Assembly (NCBI RefSeq): GCF_901933205.1 | Contig: NC_044572.1 | Location: 21,228,501 to 21,292,500, forward strand | Source of the DNA: Camarhynchus parvulus | Lineage: Eukaryota > Chordata > Aves > Passeriformes > Thraupidae | Length of the DNA stretch: 64,000 bases | Reading direction: 5' to 3' | Translations under genes and position numbers: made by a program | Shown: positions 27,301 to 36,495 of the stretch, piece after piece | Layout of the letters: each line of letters begins with the position of its first letter | Numbering within the stretch: position 1 is the stretch's first letter | The notes under the pieces: generated by a model | The model's input: only the letters and a program-made list of their open reading frames with translations | The model's database searches: none | What the model was told of the DNA's origin: nothing

Positions 27301-29853
27301 CTGAAAGCTGTTGGCTTAGGAAAAATTATTCAGAGCTATCCAGCCTGACTCCTTACTACTTAGGGCAGCCACCTGGAGAGGGGGATTCCCGAATTCCATG
27401 CTAGCCCTTTTTTTTTGGGAAACAATAACTGCACAAAATTCTTAACTTCCCTGGCACAGGAACTGGGAAACAGCATTTTTTTCCCTTCTGGGTGAGCATT
27501 ACTTCCTCAGGGAAATCAGTGTGTCCTCTTTCTATCCCAGGAAGGTTTAATTTTATTTATCTCTGTGAAGCAACTTCTGTAAGGAGAGTTACCTCTTACC
27601 TTCCTTTTCACCACCCTCCCTCCACTGAATAGCCTGGATGGCTGTGAGAGACCCGTAGAAAGATAGAGTTTGTGAATCATTCAAAAGCAGAAAAATGAAT
27701 GAGGGTTTTGTAATCTGATGGATGTACTGTAACCTGAGCAGATTTATTCTCATTCCAGCCTTTACTTCCATGTGCTCAAAAGAGGGATAAGCTTTTGTTT
27801 GGAGCCTGGTCCAGTAGGCATGACAGAACTGATACTACACCTTATTTGTGTTTCCTGGTTCAGTGACTCCAAAGCTTTCAGTCCTCTTAGGAATACAGCA
27901 TTTACACACCTGGAATGGTAAAGATCACCAGAGCCAGTAGCTTTGCTGTTGGACCTTGGCAGAACTGGTGTCTTCAAAATTAGTGTGGTTAGGCAGGCAT
28001 AGGAGCATATTAGCTTTTTAGCTCTCAGATGGAGGGCCAGATATTGGATCTGGTCCTTAGTAAAAAACTTTGTGGTGTCCAAACCGTCATAAATAAACAT
28101 TCATGTTACTACTGCATAAGGTTTCTGACATTAAAAATTAGGATGGCTTCTTCATAGTCAGTGCTCAAGTTGTACTTCAGATTGTCCAGGTGAACCCAGA
28201 AAATCATGGCTTGCTCTTGGGGGCATTAGTCATTAATTTACTGAGAACTGTGTTTTTGTTTCTGATAAGAAAGGTGAAATGAAGATTTTGTCACCTAAAA
28301 GAAATGGCACTTTTAAGTTTTTTCACATCTTACTGGTTGAACGCATCTGTCTAGTTGTAAAGAGAAGAGAATCAAGGCACAATGGATGCCACATGAAATT
28401 AACTGTCTTCTTTCTATTAGGACTCCAGGGTTTCAGAGTCATTCACTGTTTACCATTACAATGGACTGAAGCAATCTAATTATAATGAAAAGGTAAGATT
28501 TACAATTAAGCCCTAAAAAAGTCACAAAGCAAAACTGAATATAGTTAAAGGCAAAATACTCTACCTTGAATCAGACTTTTTTACAAAACTATTACTTTGG
28601 TAATTTTCTTACAAAATTATATATTTGGAATTGGAAACTTCTTTGTGCTCCTAATCGTATTTGAGCTACTATACTGGATTGCTTGGCCAGACCACATCTC
28701 TGAAACTCTGCATTTTGGAAAGAGCACTTCTCATACCTACCTGTCATAAGAGGAGGTCTGAACTGCAAGGGACAGTGGAGATGTAGCACACACAAAGTGC
28801 AACTTCTAGAAGTAACTCAACCTCTAAATTAGGTTGTTTAGAATTTTTTGTGGATTTTTTTAGTAGTACACGCTCACTCAATGAGTATTTTTTTTTGGAG
28901 CCATTTACTGAGGGAACAAAGATGACCTGTTTCATTTTCAGCATTCTTGAAAAAGTGGTATACCAGACACAATATGACTGCTTCTAAGTTCCTGAAGGAG
29001 AATTTAGAGTAAAAGATTGTAAGGTGTTAAGAGACATAAGGAGCAAGAAAGACTTAAGTAAGACTTCTTCCAGAAAATATATCTACTCAGTCTTTGGAAT
29101 AGCTTGTAATTAAGTCCGTAAAATTAGCCCTGTGAGATCTCCAGTGGTTCCATACCCCAAAATGTAAGCAGAAGCATTCAAAGATGAGGGGTTTTTGATT
29201 TCGTACTTCCATTTCATTAAAAAAGGAAGTATGTAAAACTTCACAGATTTGATGTGTGTGGGATTCACATTCTCTGAACCTGAGAGAAGCAGAGAAAAGA
29301 ATAACCAAAACAATTCTTATCTCATTTGCTGCTCCTCTTGTTTACAAGTGGAATGCATTGTGGAAGATTGTTTACCTGAAGGGAATTGGTAATTGGATTC
29401 TAGTGGGAGTGTTTTGATTCATTGACAAATTGAATCCGTGTGTTGGGACTGTCAGCTTCAGGGGGTGCTTGTGCAGATTCAGTTTAGATGTGGTATAATA
29501 TAGTATAGAATAATATAGTATAATAAAGCAATTAGTTAGCCTTCTGATATCCATGGAGTCTTCCTCATCATTTCTCCCGGACGATGGGCAAAAATATCAC
29601 CGATAAATGTGTATCATAACCAATCCTCTCCGGGCCTGGTGAAAATAATCATCTCATCTCCCAGTTCTTGAGCAGGCTGACAGAGTTGGGTTTACTTTGC
29701 CAGGTCATGTATGTGGAAGGCACAGCAGTTGTCATGGGCTTTGAGGAGCCGATGCTGCAGACGGACGACACCCCGGTGAAGCGCTGCTTGCAGACCAAGT
29801 GGCCGTACATAGAGCTGCTCTGGAGCACGGACCGATCCCCTTCCCTGAACTGA
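295..29853 (+). CDS. MINDY3: MINDY3 deubiquitinase, C-terminal half (8 exons, 5' end outside window)
   Basis: MINDY-3 (FAM188A, CARP) is a cysteine deubiquitinase of the MINDY family that cleaves Lys48-linked ubiquitin chains. Joined coding exons are 295-374, 5043-5113, 5657-5737, 19288-19360, 20162-20234, 25176-25263, 28421-28492 and 29704-29853. All use GT-AG introns, the phases agree at every junction, and the frame ends in TGA. The product matches my recollection of human MINDY3 from about residue 217 to 445 with few substitutions. Visible parts are the GSETHLTVFF segment holding the catalytic His (human His287), an EF-hand-like stretch (YDPEDNGFIPD) and the C-terminal block ending in TDRSPSLN. 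The catalytic Cys (human Cys51) lies in exons left of the window. ITGA8 follows about 6.7 kb downstream on the same strand, as in human 10p13. Identity is very secure; boundaries come from reading splice sites and protein similarity only. Confidence 0.95.
600..1031 (+). mobile_element. CR1 LINE fragment, 3'-truncated
   Basis: Resembles the last part of ORF2 of avian CR1: AAGTCCTACATCCAGGGTGG, AGGGAAGGACCTGAGG, GGCAGTGAGCTG, GTCCTTCTGGCCAAGGAGG, GGCTCCCCAGTGCAGGAAAG, in consensus order on the + strand. It stops before the CR1 3' UTR and terminal octamer. That is unusual, since CR1 copies normally keep the 3' end, so a later deletion is likely. The left edge is approximate. The minus-strand ORF at 728-940 lies over it and is not a gene. 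Confidence 0.75.
2693..2860. other. GC-rich, CpG-bearing patch in AT-rich intron
   Basis: Markedly more GC-rich than its surroundings, with several CpGs and a short perfect inverted repeat (TCCCGGGC, 3-nt spacer, GCCCGGGA) at 2742-2760. Overlapping ORFs on both strands come from base composition and match no protein I recognise. It could be an eroded repeat or a regulatory patch. Confidence 0.35.
4843..4893 (+). repeat. Three-copy minisatellite, 15-18-bp unit
   Basis: Three adjacent imperfect copies: GATCTTATTTTATAGAGA (4843-4860), GATCTTATTTATAGA (4861-4875) and GATCTTGTTTTGTAGAGA (4876-4893). It is intronic, about 150 bp before the next MINDY3 exon. Confidence 0.85.
5043..5113 (+). CDS. 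MINDY3: MINDY3 internal exon (LLGIHKQATVGF...)
   Basis: A 71-nt exon after TTTTGAACAG and before GTAAGC. It completes the split Lys and encodes 23 residues, LLGIHKQATVGFLTLMESL then RYCK, ending in phase 0. It matches about human residues 244-267, with conservative changes such as Lys for Glu and Thr for Ala near the start. Confidence 0.94.
5114..5656 (+). other. MINDY3 intron, 543 bp
   Basis: Very AT-rich intron with no repeat or motif that I recognise. Confidence 0.85.
5657..5737 (+). CDS. MINDY3: MINDY3 exon with the catalytic histidine
   Basis: An 81-nt, phase-0 exon of 27 codons after CTTTTTAG and before GTATGT. It encodes VGSYLKSPKFPIWVLG then SETHLTVFFAK. The His codon at 5714-5716 aligns with human His287, the catalytic base of the MINDY-3 active site. 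His and flanking residues are intact, so this half of the active site is preserved. Confidence 0.95.
10863..11211 (-). mobile_element. CR1 LINE 3' fragment, minus strand
   Basis: Reads on the + strand as the reverse complement of the CR1 3' end, in consensus order: TTTGGGCTGGAAGGGACCTT, GGGACACCTACTAGACGAGG, TCTGGGCAACCTGTTC, TGCCTCACCACCCTCACAGT, TCTCCTTGTCCTGTCACTGC. It is a 5'-truncated copy of about 350 bp. It carries a private 17-bp tandem duplication (10947-10980). Confidence 0.92.
10947..10980. repeat. 17-bp tandem duplication inside CR1
   Basis: GAGCCCCATCTAGCCTA occurs twice in direct succession (10947-10963 and 10964-10980) with no mismatch. The CR1 consensus as I know it has one copy of this segment, so the duplication arose in this copy and is probably recent. 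Confidence 0.9.
17618..17654. repeat. Perfect 13-bp inverted repeat with 11-nt loop
   Basis: CACTGAGATTGCT (17618-17630) is followed after 11 nt by its exact reverse complement AGCAATCTCAGTG (17642-17654). Beyond one mismatch, two more bases pair. In DNA or nascent MINDY3 RNA this would make a stable hairpin. It is too short for a typical pre-miRNA and I recognise no transposon terminus. Confidence 0.9.
19288..19360 (+). CDS. MINDY3: MINDY3 exon (DMALVAPEAPSEQARR...)
   Basis: A 73-nt exon after CCCCATAG and before GTAAGG, encoding DMALVAPEAPSEQARRVF then QTYDPE plus the first base of a split Asp. It follows a 13.5-kb intron, the largest MINDY3 intron here. The split Asp sits inside the EF-hand-like loop. 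Confidence 0.95.
19361..20161 (+). other. MINDY3 intron, 801 bp
   Basis: Short intron holding a CR1 3' tail (19479-19585). The rest is AT-rich and includes a T12-14 run near 19990. Confidence 0.85.
19479..19585 (+). mobile_element. CR1 LINE 3' end, plus strand
   Basis: The last ~105 bp of a CR1: GGTCTGCTGGAAGGTCACCC, TGCCCATGACAGGCAGGTTG, GATCTTTAAGATCCCTTC, then TCCATAATTCTATGAA, a degenerate form of the terminal ATTCTATG octamer repeat. It is severely 5'-truncated and ends within 120-225 bp of the exon at 19288-19360. Confidence 0.9.
20162..20234 (+). CDS. MINDY3: MINDY3 exon, EF-hand-like helix
   Basis: A 73-nt exon after CTTCTTCAG and before GTAAGT, encoding NGFIPDTLLEDVMKALDLV then SDPE with a split codon at each end (Asp, Tyr). 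With the previous exon it forms an EF-hand-like motif. The position expected to be Glu or Asp at the end of a canonical Ca2+ loop is Leu, so I would not predict tight Ca2+ binding. Confidence 0.94.
20235..25175 (+). other. MINDY3 intron, 4.9 kb
   Basis: It contains an old, diverged CR1-type LINE (about 23600-24290). I see nothing else beyond AT-rich sequence; the ORFs at 22260-22526 and 24429-24833 (minus) match nothing I know. Confidence 0.8.
23600..24290 (+). mobile_element. Old, diverged CR1/L3-type LINE
   Basis: Resembles the ancient CR1 families shared with turtles and crocodiles rather than young bird CR1: GTCAGGAAACAGATCTTGAG, then AACTGTTTGACCTGAAAAAG, AAATAGGGAATGACTATTAA, TTGCTTCACACAATACAAAA and GACAGGTTCAAAACAGGGAA, in consensus order. 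The left edge is uncertain; degenerate sequence back to about 23100 may belong to the same insertion. Divergence is high throughout. Confidence 0.6.
25176..25263 (+). CDS. MINDY3: MINDY3 exon (VNLMKTKLDPEGLG...)
   Basis: An 88-nt exon after TTATCTTAG and before GTAATC. It completes a split Tyr and encodes VNLMKTKLDPEGLGIILLG then PFLQEFFPEQ, ending in phase 0. It matches about human residues 343-372. Confidence 0.95.
25264..28420 (+). other. MINDY3 intron, 3.2 kb
   Basis: No repeat family that I can name. It includes a G/A-rich stretch near 26620-26780 and a 112-codon minus-strand ORF (27762-28100) with no recognisable product. Confidence 0.8.
28421..28492 (+). CDS. MINDY3: MINDY3 exon (DSRVSESFTVYHYNG...)
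   Basis: A 72-nt exon of 24 codons after TTCTATTAG and before GTAAGA, encoding DSRVSESFTVYHYNGLKQS then NYNEK. The first few residues differ most from the human protein as I remember it (GSSGPESF there), while SFTVYHYNGLKQSNYNEK is conserved. Confidence 0.94.
28493..29703 (+). other. Last MINDY3 intron, 1.2 kb
   Basis: Its 3' quarter appears to be an LTR remnant (about 29326-29651) ending some 50 bp before the final exon. The remaining ~830 bp is plain AT-rich intron. Confidence 0.8.
29326..29651 (+). mobile_element. Probable solo LTR of an endogenous retrovirus
   Basis: Has LTR architecture on the + strand: a TATA-like array (TGGTATAATATAGTATAG, about 29491), AATAAA at 29522-29527, then a U5-like tail with TTAGCCTTCTGATATCCATG and a final CA at 29650-29651. 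The sequence resembles songbird ERVL/ERVK LTRs as I remember them. The direct repeat TCTCAT flanks it (29320-29325 and 29652-29657), but the first bases are TT rather than the canonical TG, so the boundaries are provisional. There is no internal coding region. Confidence 0.55.
29704..29853 (+). CDS. MINDY3: MINDY3 last coding exon with stop codon
   Basis: Terminal coding exon after ACTTTGCCAG: 49 codons plus TGA at 29851-29853. It encodes VMYVEGTAVVMGFEEPM at the start and IELLWSTDRSPSLN at the end, the conserved MINDY3 C-terminus. It is clearly more GC-rich than the flanking DNA. A probable LTR remnant ends only about 50 bp upstream. Confidence 0.96.
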   Translation, partial: VMYVEGTAVVMGFEEPMLQTDDTPVKRCLQTKWPYIELLWSTDRSPSLN

Positions 29854-30715
29854 CCTGGCCAGGAGCAACACCCAACTGGAGCTGACTGTGTGGAGTTATA
29901 CACTGGTATCACTGAGGAATTGTAAATAATGATTACAAACACTTTTTCAGTGTTAATTGGAATATTTAATTTTTTAATCAGATTGATTTCTATTATAATA
30001 GTTTGTCTTTTTTGGCCACTGTAGTACTGTTAATGTGAGTTATCCTAAAAAAAAAAGCCTACTTACAAAGTCTTACCATTATTTTGCCATCTCATGAAGA
30101 TTTGAAAAATTCTGATATTGCAGAATCTGCATATTAGATGTCAGATCTTTAAACATAAAACATATTCAGCTTTCTCAGAATCATATAGGCATGTTTTATT
30201 ATTTAAATTATATTAGCTTACATTACAGTACCATAACGTGTGGACTAGACTGGCCTTTGCACTGGATATGTTTTAATGAGTTTAAATTTTCTGCAGGTTT
30301 TCCCTAAAATCTAATTTTACCTAAAGAGCTTGCACAATGTGACATAAATAAGATACATTTTTAGGAATAAGTATAATTCTTAAATACTCTTTCTTGGCAG
30401 TTGTATATTACTGTGGCTTAGTTATTGGGCATGTTAAAAGTGAACAGAAAATCTGAGAAAAAAATAGATATATTAATATTTATTTGAATTTGTATAAAAG
30501 AAATGTAAAAACAGCAGAATTTCTTGTTCTATAATCTTTAAACTATTCGAAACTTACAATATTGCCAAATACCTCTTCTTAATTTGTCCAAACAGCAGTG
30601 TAAGCCAGCATTACTGTATGTGTTAAGTGCATGAGAACATCTGTTATTACATTATTATATTCCTTTATTTATTATCAACTTCTTAGCCCTAAAATAAAAT
30701 CTTTTCCTTGAATCA
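29854..30715 (+). other. MINDY3: Probable MINDY3 3' UTR
   Basis: AT-rich sequence from the stop codon to just after the first AATAAA downstream (30693-30698). The right end is an estimate set about 17 nt beyond that hexamer. Longer 3' UTR isoforms cannot be excluded. Confidence 0.5.
30693..30698 (+). terminator. Candidate MINDY3 poly(A) signal AATAAA
   Basis: First AATAAA on the + strand after the MINDY3 stop codon, about 840 nt downstream. A T/G-rich stretch (GTTTGGTTTACTTGG, about 30730) follows at the spacing expected of a downstream element. Cleavage would fall near 30710-30720. Confidence 0.5.
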
Positions 30716-32689
30716 TATATTATTTAAAGTTTGGTTTACTTGGACTTGTTTGCTACTTCTCTGAGATGATGAAAAGGAACCACAGGTTTAGAAATGTCAA
30801 CTTTCAAGTTGAATGCATCTTGGGGGAGAAAAAGCCCACACCAAAAGGTAATTTCCTTACTTCTGGAATTACCATGATCATTCCTTATTGCAGACTGACA
30901 GCAGAGTATTTTAGTATTAAGAGAGTATTTTTGTTAGATTTCTTTTTCTGAAAAAAAATTCCTTTTCAGATTACAATTATTTGAAAAGATTCCTTAATTG
31001 GACTCACTTTATTTAGAACACAAGTAGTCTGTCTTGCAGTGTGGGCTTGACATTAAAAACTTGTGCAATGGTGGTATTATTGCTGAAAAATATAGATAAA
31101 TAAGGAGAATTTGCTTGTCAAGTAAGGAATTTTATTTTTCAAAAAATGCTCAGGCTTGATAGGTACTTGTTTCAGCTAGTTTTACACATTTAAGATAAAC
31201 GTCATTAGACTTCCACTGACACCTTGGAAGGGGAAAATTCACTTATCCTGCTTTTTCTCTTCAATTCTGCTGTCTGTCCTTGGCTTGTACTAGAGTATCT
31301 CACACCAGATTTTGTACTGAATCATAGCTTGAACCTGTTAGAATATGCATCTTTTTTTCTAGCCCACTCTCATAAAAATGATGTTCTACCTCACAAGAAA
31401 AAAAAATTAGAAGCCCAGCTGATGTGAGATCTGTCTTTAAGCATTAGTCTGGATTAAAACTTCTGCTATACTCTAAAGACATTTAGCTGATGATGATGTG
31501 ATATAAGAACCCTCATTCCTATATCCTTTTTTCTTCATACTGCCTAGTTGTTAAAGGCCTGGATTCTGGTTTATTTCACTTATTTTTGGATACAGAGGCT
31601 AACTAGCAGTGCTTTATGGCATTCAGGCAGCTCATCTGAGAGCCTCAGCCAAGTGAAGCTCTCTGGCCTTTCCTCCGTGATGAGCACAATGGGAGAGATT
31701 CTGCCTTCATGGAAATTTGCTTTTTGTTCCCTGAAAGAAAGTGGTTATTTAGATGGCAGACTTAAAATGCAGGACATTAATGTTTGCTACATTTTATTTG
31801 CTTTCACAGAAAAATATCTAGAAACCCATATAAAGGTTGTTCTGCTCTAAGTGCTGCCTATGTGTGTGTATATATTGCAGTTTGCAAATTGAGGCCTAGT
31901 CAATGAAATCAGAGCATTTTATGGGATTAAATGCATGCTGTAAGTAACCAGAGCAAATTGATAATGCTAACTGTCAGAAAGTGTGTGAGCTAAATATGCA
32001 AGTAAATGACATTTTGATTAATACTCTAGGGGGTTTTATGTATTGCAGAGTGGTTCAATTTTAATTGCCAAGGAAAGGTCAGTATCTTCTGGGAGACAAC
32101 TACTATCCTAGCTGAAAGCATGGTGCAGTTAGCAGGGTGTTGGACGGTTGGTCTGGAAAACTGACCTTTCCTTCCCATGTCTCAGAACCCTTTGAGACAG
32201 AAGATACATGTTGGTGTGGTTTTGCTCTAAATTAACTTTCATAAAAAAAGAGGTGGGGGAGAGAAAGGGGTCTACTGCTGGGTAAATGGTAAAAGAAATT
32301 ATTCCCACTTCAGTATATACTGAGGTTCACAGTCAGGCAGCTCCAAATAAGTTATCTAAGTAAATTATGGAAAGACTACTTCCAGTGCTTCATATTGGCC
32401 CAGATGAGTTATATTTGAAGGCTGGCAGCTACCAAATCCATATTTGCTTTGTTGAAGTCTGAACTGTTTAAAGGTAAGCAGCCAGTGCAAACCCAAATGT
32501 AAATATCCGTGTTAGAATCCATGCAAAGGGCCCTTTAAAACTAGTGAATCACTTAAGTACATGCTGAGCATTTTGATTTTTTGGATGCTTTTGTTGAAGT
32601 TCTGTTCCTTCAGACAGTTACAATTTATGCTTATCTGGTTCATGTATATGCTTTCTCTCATCTCTTCAGTTCTTGTGTGGATGAGTTTA

Positions 32690-33060
32690 GGTTAAAGAAG
32701 CCCAAGATGGGTCTTGATGGAGCAGGAAAGTGTGGAAGTCAACATTCATTGGGCAAGAGGAATGTCTGTGTCTGCACATCAGTTCCCAAGCAGAAACAAG
32801 AACCTCCCTTAGTACAACGCACTGATTTGCTGTCCACCCCAGATGAATGTCTGCAGTCAGGCTGTGGACAGCTACTCTGGATGCTCCTTCTTGCAAGCAA
32901 GGCTGCTCAGCGCAAAGCATCCAGCATGTTCTGGAGAGCACCTGCAGCTTCCCTGTGCTGCAGCTCTGCTGCTGACAAAAGCTAGAGGTGCAATGGGAGG
33001 GAACACTGCATCCCCAGGTTCCTCTGCAGCATCCCATACTTTGGAGTCTCACACACAAAG
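32690..33060. other. Unexplained GC-raised intergenic patch
   Basis: About 370 bp, clearly less AT-rich than its neighbours and CpG-poor. It carries overlapping ORFs of about 134 codons on both strands (32581-32985 plus, 32687-33094 minus). Neither translation shows a known domain or plausible start context. Candidates are an old repeat, a decayed retrocopy or a distal regulatory element. Confidence 0.3.
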
Positions 33061-34815
33061 TCTTTGCTTTCACCAGCATGGTAGATTGGCTCATTAGACT
33101 CCCTTTTACATTGATTTTGTGTGGTTAATACCTATAACTAATGAAAAATCAGTATTTCCATAGGATCTCTTGAAAATAAACTGATTTTTCTGTAGACTAT
33201 ATGCTTTGATTGATAGATGGATTTAATCTGCCTTGATACAGATTGATTTAATCTGCTCAATCTCAAATTAGCTTCAACGCTTTTCATGTAGGGATTACTT
33301 CTGCTAGGATTTTTAACTTGGACAGTGTTCACAAAGGTAAGGTTCAAATGCTGAACATCTTTTGTCAGCATGTCATCCTGGATTCAAACTCACTCTCCTT
33401 GGTCACATCCTCCTCATTTGGTCTCTCATGATCACATCCTCATTTTATCCTCTTGCAACACAAAAATACTGTCTGTATAGTTACTCCAACTACAGTTCAG
33501 GAGAAGGCTTCTGGCCTACAGAAACAAAACTAGGAGACAATTGAAAGGTAGGTTTTCTGTGGGAATTGAAAATTTCAGCTTCTGTACTGCCATATTTTGA
33601 AAAGATTTAACAGTAAAATTATCGCTTATTTTGATTAGATTTATGCTAAAAGCCCATACGATTCTTTGAAATACTTGTTCCTCTGCTACCATTACTAAAT
33701 AATAGCATAAATAACATTAAAGCTGTGATAATGGACCTTCCTACAAAATATTAATATTTAAGTTTTGCCTCAGCAAATCTTTCCATAGAAGATTAGAGTC
33801 ATCTGTTTTTAAGATTGGAAACACCATAATGACATACTAACATCACCAACTGCACATAATATTAGCTGTAGAAATTCACACCATGAATCTTATATTTTTT
33901 TCATAATTTACTTAATCCCACATCTGACCTTCCATTTATTCTGTATGGTAGATAATGATTTTTAGACTCTTGGCTAAATGTTCTTATAAAAGCTCTCTGT
34001 CCTGGCTCCAGGTGTGGTTCTAGAGCCTATTAAGACTTTTTAGTTAGGTATTCAAAGGAGTTAATGTATCAGACCACAGGTATGCTAAAGTGCAAGCTTC
34101 AGTATACCAACAACTGGGGGAGCTGCTTACCTCTTACACAGTGCAGATCAGTGTGCACTCCAAACATTTCAAAAGTCCAAGGAAATCAAGATGTGAAATA
34201 AGCTTTGAGTGATCAGAAGAGGTCCAGCTTGTTTAGGGAAACACTGAAAATTCTTAGAAACTTAAATAATGCTATTTTTGTTTATCTCTTTGAATTGGTT
34301 TGGAATATCCTGCATGCATATGTCTACTTTATAGAGAGAAAAAAAAAAGGAAAAGGGTAATGGGAGGGAGGTGCTGCTGTAGATTAACATTTTGGGGGTA
34401 AAAGGATCTTGAAAGAGAACTCCTTTTCATGCTGCCCTGCCTTCCTACAGGTTTTAGCACTGATAGCCAGTTGAAGCACTTTTTCATTTCTTAAAATTTA
34501 GCTTAAAACAATCTGGTTAGATGGCATGTGTTTCTAACTGAAAGGTACAAGGGGAGCACATGAAAACTGCCTGTGCCTTATGCCTCTTCAGCTTTATTTG
34601 TGTGAACACTCACCTATCTCCAATTGTGCTAATTACTGAATTCTGACTGTTTTGAATGGATCAGTAAAAGTGGCTACAGCACCAGAATGCGCTGCCTTCT
34701 CACTTCTGAGTGCCACTGCTCTGGACTGCAGTCCGAGCGGTTCTCTGAGCCCCAGAAACTACATTTGTGACACTCAACCTTGGAACTGATTGCTGTGCTA
34801 AAAAGGAGCATTATT

Positions 34816-34838
34816 ATCATCATCATCATCATCATCAT
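34816..34838 (+). repeat. (ATC)n microsatellite
   Basis: Seven uninterrupted ATC units plus AT, preceded by TTATT. Likely length-polymorphic. It is intergenic, about 1.7 kb before the ITGA8 start codon. Confidence 0.95.
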
Positions 34839-36186
34839 TGTTTAGCATAAGGTAACACAAGTTCTAAATGCATTCAATTGCCTTAAAACTGCATGACTTT
34901 TAAGAATAGTTGTTAATCCTAAAGTCATTCAGAAGTACCTCACTTCTAAATTTATTAGTGGTGCTTAGATCTGTAAGAGATACTTCTACAATGTAAAATA
35001 ATACAATAATGTCAATGGTGTTTCACTATTTAGCAAAAAATTTGGCATAAATACAAGGCAGGCAGAATTAAGGGATATTACAGGCCTGTGGGGACAGCTT
35101 AGGGTCACACAGTTAATGCTGGAAATAAACACACAGTTCTATTTTTGTGAAAAGGAATGTCAGTCTTATCTGAATAATCTTGCCATAAAGCACTTAAAAT
35201 AAAACAAACACAAAAGTAAAGTAACCAGAACCTCGCAACAAAACAAACTGCTCTCAATTGCTTTCATAGGTAGATCTAATGTAGCATGTTTATAAATGGG
35301 TTTTTTATTATTTTGATCTTTCTCTGATTCTGTTTGGACACATCTGCATTATAAATGCTGAAAAACAATTATCTTTCCTTATTGTCACTGAGCTGCTTAC
35401 ATGGAAAATAAAATATTTTTCCTTTTCTTCCTACCTTTGCGTTGACCAGAAAAAAATATTAATAAAGCTGTCCCCTCGAGATGTGAATGTGATGCCACGC
35501 AGCTTCATAGGGGAAGGGAGCATTTCAGGCAGCCAAGTTTCCCTATACATTCTTAACAAAACCAGGTGAAATTCTGCTGTGGAGCTTGCAGGGGCAGAAC
35601 AGTTCAAGACAGGAGTTATACAGCCCCATCCTTTTTAATGACTTTTGCGAAGAAATTACCAGAGGAGCTTTCTAAAAGCACTGTTCCGTTCTGTGTCACG
35701 TTCAATGGGTTCTTTCTGTGGGCAAAGCAGCACGACACCTGCGCCTGCATGGAGCTGTGCTAAAGGCTCTGCTCGGCGCCAGTGCGAGGTGCCCCCTTCA
35801 GCTCATGAGAGCTCCGCGTGGCCAGGCACGCACAGGGAAACCTGGAGAGCAGCAGTGGAATCGCAACTTCGAACACCCTCTGAACTCCGTGCCCGGCTCT
35901 ACATCTTTCCCGTGGTTAGAAGTTTTTTCCGTTGCTGGGGTTCTTTGGTTTCTATTTAATAATGGCCATGCCGAGCAACCAAATAACAATCGGAGGGAGG
36001 TTTACATTTTTTCAATGCACTTCAGTTTCCTAAACGAGATTTTCAAGTATCAGGCTCTTCAGTTCAAACCCTTGAAAATTATGGCAGTCGAGAGAAATTA
36101 AACTCGAAACCACCAGCCCACACTCCGGCATCTCCCCCCGTGAACACGACCGCCCCACGGCAGCCATCGGCAGCCTCTGGGCAGCC

Positions 36187-36204
36187 ATGGGGTGTCCGGC
36201 TTAG
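36187..36204 (+). promoter_or_regulatory. Five-codon upstream ORF in strong Kozak context
   Basis: GCAGCCATGG gives G at -3 and G at +4, then codons for MGCPA and a TAG stop, 350 nt before the ITGA8 ATG. There is no other ATG between this uORF and the ITGA8 start. It matters only if transcription starts upstream of 36187, which is unknown. Confidence 0.5.
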
Positions 36205-36307
36205 CCGGCGTTTGTCGCAGATTCCCGGCGGAATTCCGGGCGCTCGCTTTCCGCAGCCCCGCCGGGCACCGCGGAGCGGGCAGCGCTGCCCCGCCGCCGG
36301 CCGTGCG

Positions 36308-36322
36308 CCGCCAGGGGGCGCC
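36308..36322 (+). promoter_or_regulatory. Near-consensus CTCF core motif
   Basis: CCGCCAGGGGGCGCC fits the vertebrate CTCF core (CCRSYAGRGGGCGCY) at every position I know to be informative. It lies about 230 bp before the ITGA8 start codon, in the CpG island. Confidence 0.65.
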
Positions 36323-36418
36323 CGAGCGCGCGTCCCCGGGGGGCGAGCGGGGCCGAGCGGGGCTGAGCCTCCCGCGCCGCCCCCCGCCCGCGCACGGCGG
36401 CAACGGGACCGCACCTCT

Positions 36419-36495
36419 CCGCTCCGCTCCGCACCTCTCGTCGCCGCAAAGCACCGCACGGCCGACGCACCTCTCCTCCCCGCTCCGCTCCGCAC
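36419..36495 (+). repeat. Duplicated GC-rich blocks in ITGA8 5' leader
   Basis: CCGCTCCGCTCCGCAC occurs at 36419-36434 and 36480-36495, offset by 61 bp; GCACCTCTCC flanks both (36411-36420, 36467-36476). This suggests a local duplication in the 5' leader. The pyrimidine-rich blocks may affect transcription or leader structure. Confidence 0.8.

Larger units (their letters stand above)
30716..35979. other. MINDY3-ITGA8 intergenic region
   Basis: About 5.3 kb without a recognisable gene. It holds a GC-raised patch with opposed ORFs (about 32690-33060) and an ATC microsatellite (34816-34838). From about 35560 the GC content rises towards the ITGA8 promoter. Confidence 0.75.

Noticed and set aside
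32581..33094. Pair of ~134-codon ORFs on opposite strands
   Set aside because: Neither resembles a protein; overlapping opposed frames suggest a non-coding block, listed only as a composition anomaly.
34723..34734. 12-bp palindrome GGACTGCAGTCC with bulged extension
   Set aside because: Palindromes of this length are common by chance; no flanking repeat structure.
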